Positions 9,256 through 16,474 of a stretch of 25,807 nucleotides of DNA are shown one piece after another (positions within the stretch are counted from its first letter, which is position 1; every line of letters starts with the position of its first letter). The position numbers and the translations under genes were made by a program. The DNA comes from an uncultured Opitutia bacterium. GTDB taxonomy: Bacteria > Verrucomicrobiota > Verrucomicrobiia > Opitutales > UBA953. Where the stretch lies: contig CAIRWP010000127.1 in assembly GCA_903882335.1 (NCBI GenBank), forward strand, positions 1-25,807. The letters are read 5' to 3'. The notes below the pieces were generated by a model. It searched no databases and was not told where the DNA came from. It worked only from the letters and a program-made list of their open reading frames with translations.

Positions 9256-9347
9256 GCCACAGGCTGACCCGAGACCGTCAATAAGTCAGCCCCAATCCCC
9301 GGGGAATGGGGTTGCCCGCCCAGCCCCCGCGGGCTCATCCTCGGCCC

Positions 9348-9839
9348 ATGGATTGGCAGGTCAAACCCATCGCCCGCACGTGCGCCGTCTCCGGCCAGGA
9401 ACTCCGCGTCGGCGACATCGTCACGTGCATCGTGCATAAGCCGACCGGCGGCCTGATCGACCGCACCGACGTGCTCAAGGACCACGCCGCCGCCTTCCAG
9501 GCGCCCGGCCTGCTGCTCGGCAAGTGGACCCGTGAAGTCAAGGAACGCGGGGAAGAGGAACAGGCCCAGCGGGCGCAGCTGCTCGCGTCCCGCGAGGAAT
9601 TCTTCCTCTCCCTCTACGAGAACGAGGAGGACCCGTCGGGCGACAAGACCGTCCTGAAGCACATCCTCGCGATGCTGCTTGAGCGCAAGCGGATCATCAA
9701 GGCGATGGGGCCGGCCGACAAGGGGCTCATCCCCTACCAGCACGCCGCCAGCAAGCAGGTCTACTTCGTGCCCGCCCTCGACCTGCAGCCCGCCCACCTA
9801 CTCAAGGTCGGCGCGACCCTCGACCTCCTGGTCGGTTGA
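9348..9839 (+). CDS. Uncharacterised protein with N-terminal CxxSG motif
   Basis: 163 residues, not recognised as a named family. The N-terminus (MDWQVKPIARTCAVSGQEL, then GDIVTCIVHKP) has two cysteines, Cys12 and Cys26, in a small beta-rich start that looks like half of a treble-clef or ribbon. The middle (about 60-110) is charged and helical, with a KERGEEEQAQRAQLLASREE stretch. The end returns to hydrophobic strands. No signal peptide or membrane helix. I think it is a conserved Verrucomicrobial/Planctomycete hypothetical, but that is recollection of pattern only. An upstream in-frame start at 9306 adds a proline-rich stretch and is less likely. It begins a three-gene run; the next start is 5 nt after its stop. 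Confidence 0.8.
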   Translation: MDWQVKPIARTCAVSGQELRVGDIVTCIVHKPTGGLIDRTDVLKDHAAAFQAPGLLLGKWTREVKERGEEEQAQRAQLLASREEFFLSLYENEEDPSGDKTVLKHILAMLLERKRIIKAMGPADKGLIPYQHAASKQVYFVPALDLQPAHLLKVGATLDLLVG

Positions 9840-9844
9840 TTTCC

Positions 9845-10357
9845 ATGAAGTCCCTCTCCGTCCTCGGTGCCCTCGCCGCCCTTTGCCTCGCCGGCTGCAC
9901 GCCCGACCTCCCCACCGACATCGCCTCCGTCTTCATCGAGGCCCCGCCCTCGACCGGCCCGTCGATGAAGCTTTTCGTCGAACTACCCGTCAGCGGCCTG
10001 CGGATCCCGGTCATCACCACGGCGCTGGTCAAGGCCGAGTCCGTGCTCAACACCGAGGTCGTCGAGGCCGGCCCGCAGGACATGCGTCAGGTCTTCCTGC
10101 TCGTGCAGGTCGATCGCAAGTCGGGCGCCGACATCATGCATTACACGGCCGAGGCGGCGGGCAAGCAGCTGGTGCTCGTGGTCAACGAAACCGCGGTGGG
10201 CATCATGCGGATCGAAAGCCAGATCGTCGATGGCAACCTCCTCTTCCACGTCGAACAGAAGGGTCTTTCGAATCGCGCGGCGGCGACGGAACTGAGCAAG
10301 CGCCTCAACTCCTCGATCCTCAAGATCCGCAAATTGCAGGAGCGCGAGGGCCAGTGA
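9845..10357 (+). CDS. Lipoprotein with SecD-P1-head-like C-terminal domain
   Basis: 170 residues. A short hydrophobic signal ends in the lipobox LAGC, with lipidated Cys18, so this should be an envelope lipoprotein; Thr19 at +2 does not suggest inner membrane retention by the Asp rule. The C-terminal half (about 95-165) follows the order seen in the SecD P1 head subdomain: TAEAAGKQLVLVVN, a strand, IVDGNLLFHVE, then a helix NRAAATELSKRLNSS. That match is by eye and tentative. The ATG at 9845 is preferred to the TTG at 9836 because it gives a clean signal peptide. The stop overlaps the peptidase start (GTGA), which suggests joint expression and possibly joint action at the cell wall. Confidence 0.82.
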   Translation: MKSLSVLGALAALCLAGCTPDLPTDIASVFIEAPPSTGPSMKLFVELPVSGLRIPVITTALVKAESVLNTEVVEAGPQDMRQVFLLVQVDRKSGADIMHYTAEAAGKQLVLVVNETAVGIMRIESQIVDGNLLFHVEQKGLSNRAAATELSKRLNSSILKIRKLQEREGQ

Positions 10358-11355
10358 CCCGGGGTCGGTACCAACGTCTGCTCCTGCTCGGCCTCGGCGC
10401 GGTGAGCGCGACGGCGGCGGCGACGGAGGTCGTCTGGCCGACGTCGATGGACCGTTCCCTGCTGCGTTCACCCGAGGACTACCTGCAGCCGACCGAGTCC
10501 GGGCGACTCGAGTCCGGCGCCTTCGGCATGGTCCGCGACGACGGTCATCGCTTCCATGAGGGGCTCGACATCCGTCCCGCGGGCCGGACCAAGTCCGGCG
10601 AGCCGACCGATTTGGTCTTCTCCGCGATGGAAGGCGTGGTCACCTACGTGAACGCACGCCCCAACGGTACCTACGGTCGTTACGTGGTGATGCTGCACCC
10701 GCGCGCTGAGCTGCCGGTCTACACGCTCTACGCACACCTGGCCTCCCTCCAGCCGGGGCTCAAGGCGGGGCAGACTTTGGCGGCCGGCAAGGTCCTGGGC
10801 GTCATGGGACGCAGTTCGACGAGCGAGACCGCGATCCCCAGGGAACGCGCGCACCTGCATTTCGAGGTCGGCCTGATGCTCAGCGAACGGTTCCAGGCCT
10901 GGTACGACGCCGACGCCGACAACCGGGGCGTGCCGAACCATCACGGGGTCTTCAACGGCCAGAACCTGATCGGCTTCGACCCGACGCTCCTGCTGGCGCG
11001 CTCCTCCGCCGACGTGCGGACGCTCCTGCGCGACCAACCGGTGGCCCTGGCCATCACGCTGCGCCCCAAACGCACGCCCGATTTCCTCACCCGCTACCCC
11101 GCCCTGCTCAAAGGGGGCGATAGCGCGACCGCGGCGGGCTGGTACGTGGAGTTCAGCTGGCAAGGGATGCCGATCGGCTGGACGGCCCTGCCGGCGGGCG
11201 ACCCGCGCCTGCGACCCGGCCCTTGGTCGCTCTACGGCGTGAAAGATCAGTTTCGACCGCAGCTCATCCGGCGCCGCATGCTGACCGCCAACGGCAAGGC
11301 CGCGGGCGACACGCTCATCCGGCAGGTCGAAATCCTGACGGCCAACAGCCGCTGA
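10354..11355 (+). CDS. M23-family (LytM/peptidase M23) endopeptidase, secreted
   Basis: 333 residues. An N-terminal hydrophobic segment (about 9-23) is a signal peptide or anchor. The M23 core follows: HEGLDI (His68, Asp72), VFSAMEGVVTYV, YGRYVVMLHP, YTLYAHL (His128), LGVMGRS, and HLHFEVG (His167, His169). His68, Asp72 and His169 are the expected zinc ligands. The family cleaves peptide cross-links in peptidoglycan or acts as a divisome activator when degenerate; here all ligands are present, so an active enzyme is expected. About 130 residues after the core are not recognised. The open frame runs back to 9679, but this is within upstream genes; the GTG at 10354 overlaps the lipoprotein stop by 4 nt, typical of translational coupling. 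Its stop directly abuts the end of yqgE on the other strand. Confidence 0.92.
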   Translation: MTRGRYQRLLLLGLGAVSATAAATEVVWPTSMDRSLLRSPEDYLQPTESGRLESGAFGMVRDDGHRFHEGLDIRPAGRTKSGEPTDLVFSAMEGVVTYVNARPNGTYGRYVVMLHPRAELPVYTLYAHLASLQPGLKAGQTLAAGKVLGVMGRSSTSETAIPRERAHLHFEVGLMLSERFQAWYDADADNRGVPNHHGVFNGQNLIGFDPTLLLARSSADVRTLLRDQPVALAITLRPKRTPDFLTRYPALLKGGDSATAAGWYVEFSWQGMPIGWTALPAGDPRLRPGPWSLYGVKDQFRPQLIRRRMLTANGKAAGDTLIRQVEILTANSR

Positions 11356-11901
11356 TCAGTTGAGTCCGGGGTCCTCGGGCGAATCCGCCGCGAGCCGCAG
11401 GTCCGGGCGATGCTTCACCAGCAGGGCCTTCCAGAAGGCCTCCCCTTCCAGCCGGGCGCTGACCCGATCGAAGGGACAGGTGATCCAGGCGTTGAGCCGA
11501 AGCTCGTTCTCGAGCTGCCCGGCGTCCCAGCCGGCGTAACCGACGAACCCGAACAGGCGGAAGGCTGGGTCGCCGGCGAGCGTCTCGGCTTCCTCCCGGC
11601 TGATACCGTAGCGCCGCGCCGCCGGTCCGCGGGCGGCGAAACGCCAGCCGCCGAACGCGAGCTGGTCGGCGGAGACCGGCCCGCCGAAATGCAGGGGCAG
11701 GCGGTCGAGCGGCGTACCGAGCGGCCGGGGCTGGGCCTGGCCGAGCGTCCGGCCATAAGGGCGGTTCAGGATGACGCCCATCGCGCCGTCCGCGCGGTCG
11801 TGCGTATGGATCAGCACCACCGACTCATGGAAATGCTCGTCGCGCTGCGACGGGTGCGAGACGAGGAGCCGCCCGGCGAGCGACTGGAACCGGCCCGCCA
11901 T
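11356..11901 (-). CDS. YqgE/AlgH family protein (UPF0301)
   Basis: 181 residues, usual length. Family features: GRLLVSHPSQRDEHFHESVVL at the N-terminus (less than full quoted consensus), GAMGVILNRPYGRTL, LHFGGPV, and FGFVGYAGWDAGQLENEL. Cytosolic; AlgH was first noted in Pseudomonas alginate regulation but the molecular role is unknown. It starts 1 nt after the stop of the dCMP deaminase gene, so it is the last gene of the menA operon. Confidence 0.94.
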   Translation of the reverse strand: MAGRFQSLAGRLLVSHPSQRDEHFHESVVLIHTHDRADGAMGVILNRPYGRTLGQAQPRPLGTPLDRLPLHFGGPVSADQLAFGGWRFAARGPAARRYGISREEAETLAGDPAFRLFGFVGYAGWDAGQLENELRLNAWITCPFDRVSARLEGEAFWKALLVKHRPDLRLAADSPEDPGLN

Positions 11902-11902
11902 C

Positions 11903-12379
11903 TCAACCGCTGATCCGCGCGACCTTCACGCCGGACTGGGTCAAGAGCTCCCCGACGAGCGGGTCGTTCTTGTAGTCATGGCGGTAGCGGACTTCCGAGA
12001 TGCCGGCGGCGGCCAGCATCTTGGCGCAGTTCACGCAGGGGTAGTGGGTGACATAGCAGACGGTGCCTTGGAGCGACACCCCGCGCTTGGCGGCGTCGGC
12101 CACGGCGTTCTGCTCGGCATGGACCGTGGCGAGCTCATGGCCGTCGCGGACATGGGAATCGTGCGGGGCACCGGGCAAGAAGCCATTGTAGCCGGCGGCG
12201 ACGAGGCGGTTCGGGTGCTTACCGGTGGAGACGACGATGCAACCGACATGCAGGCGCTCGCAGCTGGAGCGGGAACTCACGAGCACGGCGGTGGCCATGA
12301 AATACTCGTCCCACGACGGCCGGCCGCCGGCTTGGACGAGGGCTTCGAGCTGATCGGCGAGGGACGGGGGTTGGCTCAT
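11903..12379 (-). CDS. dCMP deaminase (ComEB-type cytidine/deoxycytidylate deaminase)
   Basis: 158 residues. Zinc site: His87 in TVHAEQN with catalytic Glu89, then Cys115 and Cys118 in YPCVNCAK. The run PSWDEYFMATAVLVSSRS, GYNGFLPG and PHDSHVRDGHE is characteristic of dCMP deaminase, which makes dUMP for thymidylate synthesis. The open frame extends upstream to 13012 but only as a shadow of menA; the ATG at 12379 is chosen because the dCMP deaminase N-terminus begins there and because it overlaps the menA stop by 4 nt (ATGA). Cytosolic. Confidence 0.95.
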   Translation of the reverse strand: MSQPPSLADQLEALVQAGGRPSWDEYFMATAVLVSSRSSCERLHVGCIVVSTGKHPNRLVAAGYNGFLPGAPHDSHVRDGHELATVHAEQNAVADAAKRGVSLQGTVCYVTHYPCVNCAKMLAAAGISEVRYRHDYKNDPLVGELLTQSGVKVARISG

Positions 12380-13326
12380 CGCAGCCCAAGGGTGCCAGCC
12401 GGCACCCACCCAAGGCAAGTGGCAGTTACGCACAGGATGGTCGCGAGTAGCATCAGGCCGGCCGCCCGGCCGAGAAACGGCAGGAAATCGACGGGCTGGC
12501 GGGCCCGGCGGAAGCCCAGGTGATGCCACAGCCCGACGGGGAGCAGCGCCAAGGGCGCCCAGCCGAAGACCAGCGCGAGACAACCCAGCCCGACGACGGT
12601 ATTGAAGCCATGCAGGTGGCGCGCGAAACCCCGGCCGAAACGGACCACGGTCGTCCGCTTGGCCACCGCGAGATCGGTCTCGTAGTCGCGGGCGTTGTTG
12701 GCGACCAAGATAGTGTCGGCCAGCAGGCCGAGCCCGAGGCCGGCAAGGAGCGCGGCGGCCCAAGGCATCGCCAGCGCGTCGCAGCCACAATCCCCTGGCC
12801 CCTGGAACGCCGTGCAGACCGCCCAAGCCGTCAACACGGTCGCCTGGACGCCGAAACAGCCGACGACGAAGACGTCCCCGAGACCGCGGTAGGCCAGCGG
12901 GAAAGGTCCAAGCGTATAGCCGAGCGCGCAGGCGATCGCCAGGAGGCCGGCCAGCAACAACCACGGGGAAAGCGAGGCGACCGGCGCGCCCAGCACGAGG
13001 GCGAGCAGGCAAACGACCCAGATGCCGCGACGCATCGCGGCGGGCGTGATGTCGCCCGCCGAGACGGCGCGACGGGGACCGACGCGCGCGGCGGTGTCCG
13101 CGCCCCGCCGCGCATCACCGAGGTCGTTGGCGAAATTACAGGCGACCTGCACGCAGAGGGCGAAGCCGAGGCAACTCAGGATGATGAAAATGAAACCCGG
13201 TTCCGCCCAGAGACCGGGCCCGCCCGCTTGGGCGACGACGACCGCGCCACCGAGCGCGATGGGGGCGACGGCCGCCACCAAGGTCTTGGGGCGGCAGGCG
13301 GCGATCCAGGTGCGGGCGGTGGCCAT
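12376..13326 (-). CDS. menA: 1,4-dihydroxy-2-naphthoate prenyltransferase MenA (UbiA superfamily)
   Basis: 316 residues with eight or nine membrane helices. It attaches a polyprenyl chain to dihydroxynaphthoate, the membrane step of menaquinone synthesis. Both aspartate-rich motifs are present: NFANDLGDARRGAD (residues 64-77; Asn67, Asp68, Asp71, Asp77) and NNARDYETDLAVAKRTT near residue 205-225. The GPRRAVSAGDIT segment after motif 1 is typical of MenA rather than UbiA. The ATG at 13326 is used; an in-frame TTG at 13371 lies inside the terminator hairpin zone of the upstream gene. First gene of menA / dCMP deaminase / yqgE. Confidence 0.92.
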   Translation of the reverse strand: MATARTWIAACRPKTLVAAVAPIALGGAVVVAQAGGPGLWAEPGFIFIILSCLGFALCVQVACNFANDLGDARRGADTAARVGPRRAVSAGDITPAAMRRGIWVVCLLALVLGAPVASLSPWLLLAGLLAIACALGYTLGPFPLAYRGLGDVFVVGCFGVQATVLTAWAVCTAFQGPGDCGCDALAMPWAAALLAGLGLGLLADTILVANNARDYETDLAVAKRTTVVRFGRGFARHLHGFNTVVGLGCLALVFGWAPLALLPVGLWHHLGFRRARQPVDFLPFLGRAAGLMLLATILCVTATCLGWVPAGTLGLR

Positions 13327-13370
13327 CGGTCGGAACAACGAGGTTGGCCGACCCGGAGGGTCTGGAAACA

Positions 13371-13396
13371 AAAAAGCCCCGGTGACCCGGGGCTTT
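13371..13396 (-). terminator. Rho-independent terminator after the pseudopilin gene
   Basis: A 10-bp stem (13373-13382 with 13387-13396) and a TGAC/GTCA loop. Read on the - strand it ends in TTTTTTG. It lies 21 nt beyond the pseudopilin stop and 45 nt before the menA start, so menA probably has its own promoter in this short gap. Confidence 0.88.
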
Positions 13397-13416
13397 CGTT
13401 CATTGGCGCGGCGCGC

Positions 13417-14124
13417 TTAGCGAGGCGACAGGGCCTGACCGGTGAAGGTGCGCGAGACGCCCAGCTTCCACTGCGGGGTCGGACGACCATCGACGCGGGA
13501 GGTGAACTGGTTTTCCGGCTGGGTGGTGTCGGTGAACCACTCGACGCGACCGTTGTTGAAGTAGATGTGGCCGCCGTCGGAACCCCAGACCGAAGGGAAC
13601 TGACCGTTGGGATCCCAGACACCGGCGTCCGTCAGACCACGGGTCCAGATGAGCGGGATGGTGCCTTCGTCAGACTTTACACTCGGGGTGTAGGTCGTCC
13701 AGGAAACCGAGGCCGTGAGCAGGCCGGGGTCCGGAACGTAGGAACCGGCAGCGCCGGACAGGATCTGGCGGGGAACGGTGACGCTCTCGTTGAGGGGGTC
13801 CGAGTCGACGTACCACTGGGTCGCGTCATTGATGCCGCCGTAGATGGAGAGCATCTGCATGTACTGGGGCATCGTGGACGCCGTGAGGGACGGGGCGGTC
13901 AGGGAGAACGCCTGGTCGCGGATTTGCTTCGAGCCGTTGTCGGTGGCCACCTTGATGGCGGAGCCGATATTGCGGATCTTGGAGAGAGCCGAGGTGCGGC
14001 GGGCGAGTTCCTGGACCTTCTTGACGGCCGGGACGAGGGCGGTCGCGAGGATGCCGATGATGGCGATCACCGTCAGAAGTTCGATGAGGGTAAAGCCCTT
14101 ACGTTTACGCATGGAGGGGGTCAT
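13417..14124 (-). CDS. Type IV pilin-like / type II secretion pseudopilin (prepilin N-terminal methylation domain)
   Basis: 235 residues (231 if it starts at the ATG at 14112). Prepilin peptidase site: KRKG-FTLIELL with Gly10, Phe11 and the conserved Glu15 (Glu5 of the mature protein), then a hydrophobic helix of about 20 residues. The C-terminal part has GSDGGHIYFNNGRVEWF, similar to the GHxxxxxGxVxW end found in many Verrucomicrobial and Planctomycete pseudopilins. Expected to be processed by a PilD-type peptidase and held in the inner membrane. Paralogs are very numerous in this phylum and their individual roles are unknown. It follows glyA by 68 nt on the same strand and has its own terminator. 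Confidence 0.93.
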   Translation of the reverse strand: MTPSMRKRKGFTLIELLTVIAIIGILATALVPAVKKVQELARRTSALSKIRNIGSAIKVATDNGSKQIRDQAFSLTAPSLTASTMPQYMQMLSIYGGINDATQWYVDSDPLNESVTVPRQILSGAAGSYVPDPGLLTASVSWTTYTPSVKSDEGTIPLIWTRGLTDAGVWDPNGQFPSVWGSDGGHIYFNNGRVEWFTDTTQPENQFTSRVDGRPTPQWKLGVSRTFTGQALSPR

Positions 14125-14192
14125 TGGTGTGGGGTAGAAGGAACAATAAGTGAGTTATCGTGTTTGAGGGAAGCCAAAACAGGGGCGGCCAC

Positions 14193-15446
14193 TCAATAAG
14201 GCAAGGAAAAGCGGGCGCACAGGGCCTCGGCGATACCCCGGGCCTCGGCGATTTTCGCAGGATTCTGGGGGTCCGAAAGCACGATGGAGATCGCACGGGC
14301 GATTTCCTTCATCTCGGCCTCCTTCATGCCGCGCGAGGTCACCGCCGGCGTGCCGACGCGGATACCGCTGGCCTGGAACGGGCTACGGGTCTCATCCGGC
14401 ACGGTATTCTTATTAGTCGTGATGTGCGCGGCATCGAGGGCCAGCTGGGCATCCTTACCGGAGACATTCGGGTGGCTCTTACGCAAATCAATGAGGCTGA
14501 GGTGGTTATCGGTACCACCGCTGATGAGACCAAAGCCCAGAGCGACCAGGGCGTCGGCCAAGGCGCGGGAATTGGCGACCACCTGGCGGGCGTACTCCTT
14601 GAACTCCGGGGTGGCGCACTGGGCGAAGCAGACGGCCTTGGCCGCGATGACGTGCTCCAAGGGGCCGCCTTGGGCGCCGGGGAAGACAGAGGAGTCGATG
14701 GCCTTCGCGTGCTCCGCCTTGCAGAGGATCAGGCCACCGCGGGGACCGCGCAGCGTCTTGTGCGTGGTGGTCGTGACAAAGTCGGCGTACGGCACGGGCG
14801 ACGGGTGGACACCCGCGGCGACCAGACCGGCGATGTGCGCGATGTCGGCCAGAAGCAACGCACCGTTCTCCTTGGCGATCTTACCGAAGCGGGCGAAGTC
14901 GATCTCGCGGGCGTAGGCGGAGGCGCCGACCGTGATCATCTTCGGCTTCTCGCGCTTCGCCATCTCCTCGACCTCGTCGTAGTTGATGCGGCCGTCGGCG
15001 CCCACGCCGTAGTGGACCACGCTGTAGAGCTTGCCGGAGAAGTTGGCGGAGTTACCATGCGTGAGGTGCCCGCCGTGGGACAGGTTCATCGTCAGGATCT
15101 TGTCCCCCGGCTTGATGGAGGCGAAGTAGACGGCCGCATTGGCCTGGCTGCCGGAGTGCGGCTGGACGTTGGCGTGATCGGCGCCGAAGAGCTGCTTGGC
15201 GCGGTCGATGGCGAGCTGCTCGACGGTGTCGACGAACTCGCAGCCGCCGTACCAGCGCTTGCCGGGGTAGCCTTCGGCGTACTTGTTGGTCAGCACGCTA
15301 CCCTGGGCCTCCATGATCGCCGGGAGCGTGAAGTTCTCCGAGGCGATGAGCTCGAGGTGGGTCTGCTGGCGCTTGAGCTCGGACTTGATCAGGGCGTCGA
15401 TTTCAGGGTCGAGCTGGGCGAGCGGGATGCGGCGGATGGCGGTCAT
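14193..15446 (-). CDS. glyA: Serine hydroxymethyltransferase
   Basis: 417 residues, full length. PLP enzyme converting serine and tetrahydrofolate to glycine and 5,10-methylene-tetrahydrofolate. Visible: ELIASENF (33-40), TNKYAEGYPGKRWYGGCE, SGSQAN, HGGHLTHG, LLLADIAHIAGL, and the PLP lysine Lys230 in TTTTHKTLRGPRGG. C-terminal GIRVGTPAVTSRGM is also intact. Placed after rpiB (58 nt gap) in the - strand cluster with purD and a phosphatase; the order phosphatase-rpiB-glyA matches the Bacillus ywlE/ywlF/glyA neighbourhood. No riboswitch-like structure seen in the 58-nt leader. Confidence 0.98.
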   Translation of the reverse strand: MTAIRRIPLAQLDPEIDALIKSELKRQQTHLELIASENFTLPAIMEAQGSVLTNKYAEGYPGKRWYGGCEFVDTVEQLAIDRAKQLFGADHANVQPHSGSQANAAVYFASIKPGDKILTMNLSHGGHLTHGNSANFSGKLYSVVHYGVGADGRINYDEVEEMAKREKPKMITVGASAYAREIDFARFGKIAKENGALLLADIAHIAGLVAAGVHPSPVPYADFVTTTTHKTLRGPRGGLILCKAEHAKAIDSSVFPGAQGGPLEHVIAAKAVCFAQCATPEFKEYARQVVANSRALADALVALGFGLISGGTDNHLSLIDLRKSHPNVSGKDAQLALDAAHITTNKNTVPDETRSPFQASGIRVGTPAVTSRGMKEAEMKEIARAISIVLSDPQNPAKIAEARGIAEALCARFSLPY

Positions 15447-15504
15447 GGTGCGGTGCGAAAAGGCAGGAAGTTAGGCGAAGGTTGGCAACGGAAAAGACGG
15501 GGGC

Positions 15505-15954
15505 TCAGCGGGCGGGCTCCATTTTGTCGACGCGTCGGCAATGGCGTCCGCCCTCGAACTCGGCCGACAGGAAAGCCTCGACGCAGGCAAGGGCAAGCGG
15601 CAGGTCCACATACTTGGCCCCGAAACAGAGCACGTTCGCGTCATTGTGCCGGCGGCTGAGCCCGGCGGCGTCGGCGCTCTGGACCAGGGCCGCGCGGATG
15701 CCCGGGAGCTTGTTGGCGGCGATGGAGATGCCGATTCCCGTGGTGCAGACGAGGATACCGAAGCGGGCCCGGCCCGCCGTCACATCGGCCCCGACGGCGT
15801 GCGCGTAGTCGGGATAATCACAGGAGGCCTCGGTCTCGGTACCGCGGTCCAGGACGGCATACCCCTTGGCCCGCAGGGCGTCGATCAACCCCCGGCGCAG
15901 CGCCAGCCCCCCGTGGTCGCTGCCAAAGGAAAGGATCGAGGAGGGAGTCGTCAT
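15505..15954 (-). CDS. rpiB: Ribose 5-phosphate isomerase B
   Basis: 149 residues. Interconverts ribose 5-phosphate and ribulose 5-phosphate. Motifs: FGSDHGGLALR (Asp13, His14), DYPDYAHAV, the catalytic Cys70 loop LVCTTGIGISIAANK, and SRRHNDANVLCFGAK. The loop has Thr71 where most family members have Gly (CGTGIG); the Cys is retained, so activity is still expected. Its ATG overlaps the stop of the phosphatase gene by 4 nt (ATGA), indicating translational coupling. Confidence 0.95.
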   Translation of the reverse strand: MTTPSSILSFGSDHGGLALRRGLIDALRAKGYAVLDRGTETEASCDYPDYAHAVGADVTAGRARFGILVCTTGIGISIAANKLPGIRAALVQSADAAGLSRRHNDANVLCFGAKYVDLPLALACVEAFLSAEFEGGRHCRRVDKMEPAR

Positions 15955-16436
15955 CGGGAAAAGCGTCGGCGCAGAAACTCCAGCAGCGCGGGCATCGCTT
16001 CAACCATGGAATCGCGGCAATCCTCGTACTCGCGGAAATCACCGCCGAAAGGGTCCGGGATGCCGCGGGGGGCGTCGGCCGGCAGGACGTCGCGCAGGAG
16101 CAGGACCGTCTCCGGCAGGCGGTCGAAACGATGGGCCAGGGCGTCGAGGTGCGAGCCCGTCATGCCGAAAACGACCAGGCTCCGGTCGAGGTCGGCCGGC
16201 GACAGTAGGCGGCTGCGGTGCGCGGCGATGTCCAGACCGATGCGGGCCATGGCCTTGACCGAATGGGACGAGGCCGGGTCTCCGGGCGCCGCGGCCAGGC
16301 CGCACGAAGCGACGCGCAGGTGACCAAGTCCCTCGCCGCGCTTGGCCAGGGCCGCGCGGAGCAAAGCCTCGGCCATCGGGCTCCGGCAGGTGTTGCCGGT
16401 GCAGACGAAGGTCACGGTGTCGCGCGCGGCGGCCAT
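15951..16436 (-). CDS. Low-molecular-weight protein tyrosine/arginine phosphatase family
   Basis: 161 residues. P-loop CTGNTCRS with nucleophile Cys12 and Arg18 (CX5R), and the general-acid Asp128 in IPDPFGG followed by REYEDCRD. The second P-loop residue after Cys is Thr, which in the Bacillus YwlE protein favours phosphoarginine over phosphotyrosine; that assignment here is inference. Position directly before rpiB and glyA supports a YwlE-like ortholog. I do not see an McsB-like kinase in the window. Cytosolic. Confidence 0.92.
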   Translation of the reverse strand: MAAARDTVTFVCTGNTCRSPMAEALLRAALAKRGEGLGHLRVASCGLAAAPGDPASSHSVKAMARIGLDIAAHRSRLLSPADLDRSLVVFGMTGSHLDALAHRFDRLPETVLLLRDVLPADAPRGIPDPFGGDFREYEDCRDSMVEAMPALLEFLRRRFSR

Positions 16437-16474
16437 GGGCTCACGATGCGGGGCTTTCGCCCTCGTTCAAGCGT

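Noticed and set aside
9280..9347. Hairpin CCCCAATCCCC/GGGGAATGGGG as an operator
   Set aside because: Stem has two central mismatches, no loop, and GC-rich palindromes of this kind are expected by chance here.
9679..10353. Long N-terminal extension of the M23 peptidase frame
   Set aside because: It is a shadow of the two upstream genes; arginine/proline-rich without domain, and the GTG at 10354 overlaps the upstream stop as expected for coupling.
12520..14199. 559-residue + strand open frame
   Set aside because: Antisense to menA and the pseudopilin and crossing the terminator; composition typical of high-GC shadow frames.
15447..15504. Glycine riboswitch before glyA
   Set aside because: The 58-nt leader is too short and has no paired elements resembling the class.
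14160..15659. 499-residue + strand open frame
   Set aside because: Antisense to glyA, whose identity is certain; no domain.
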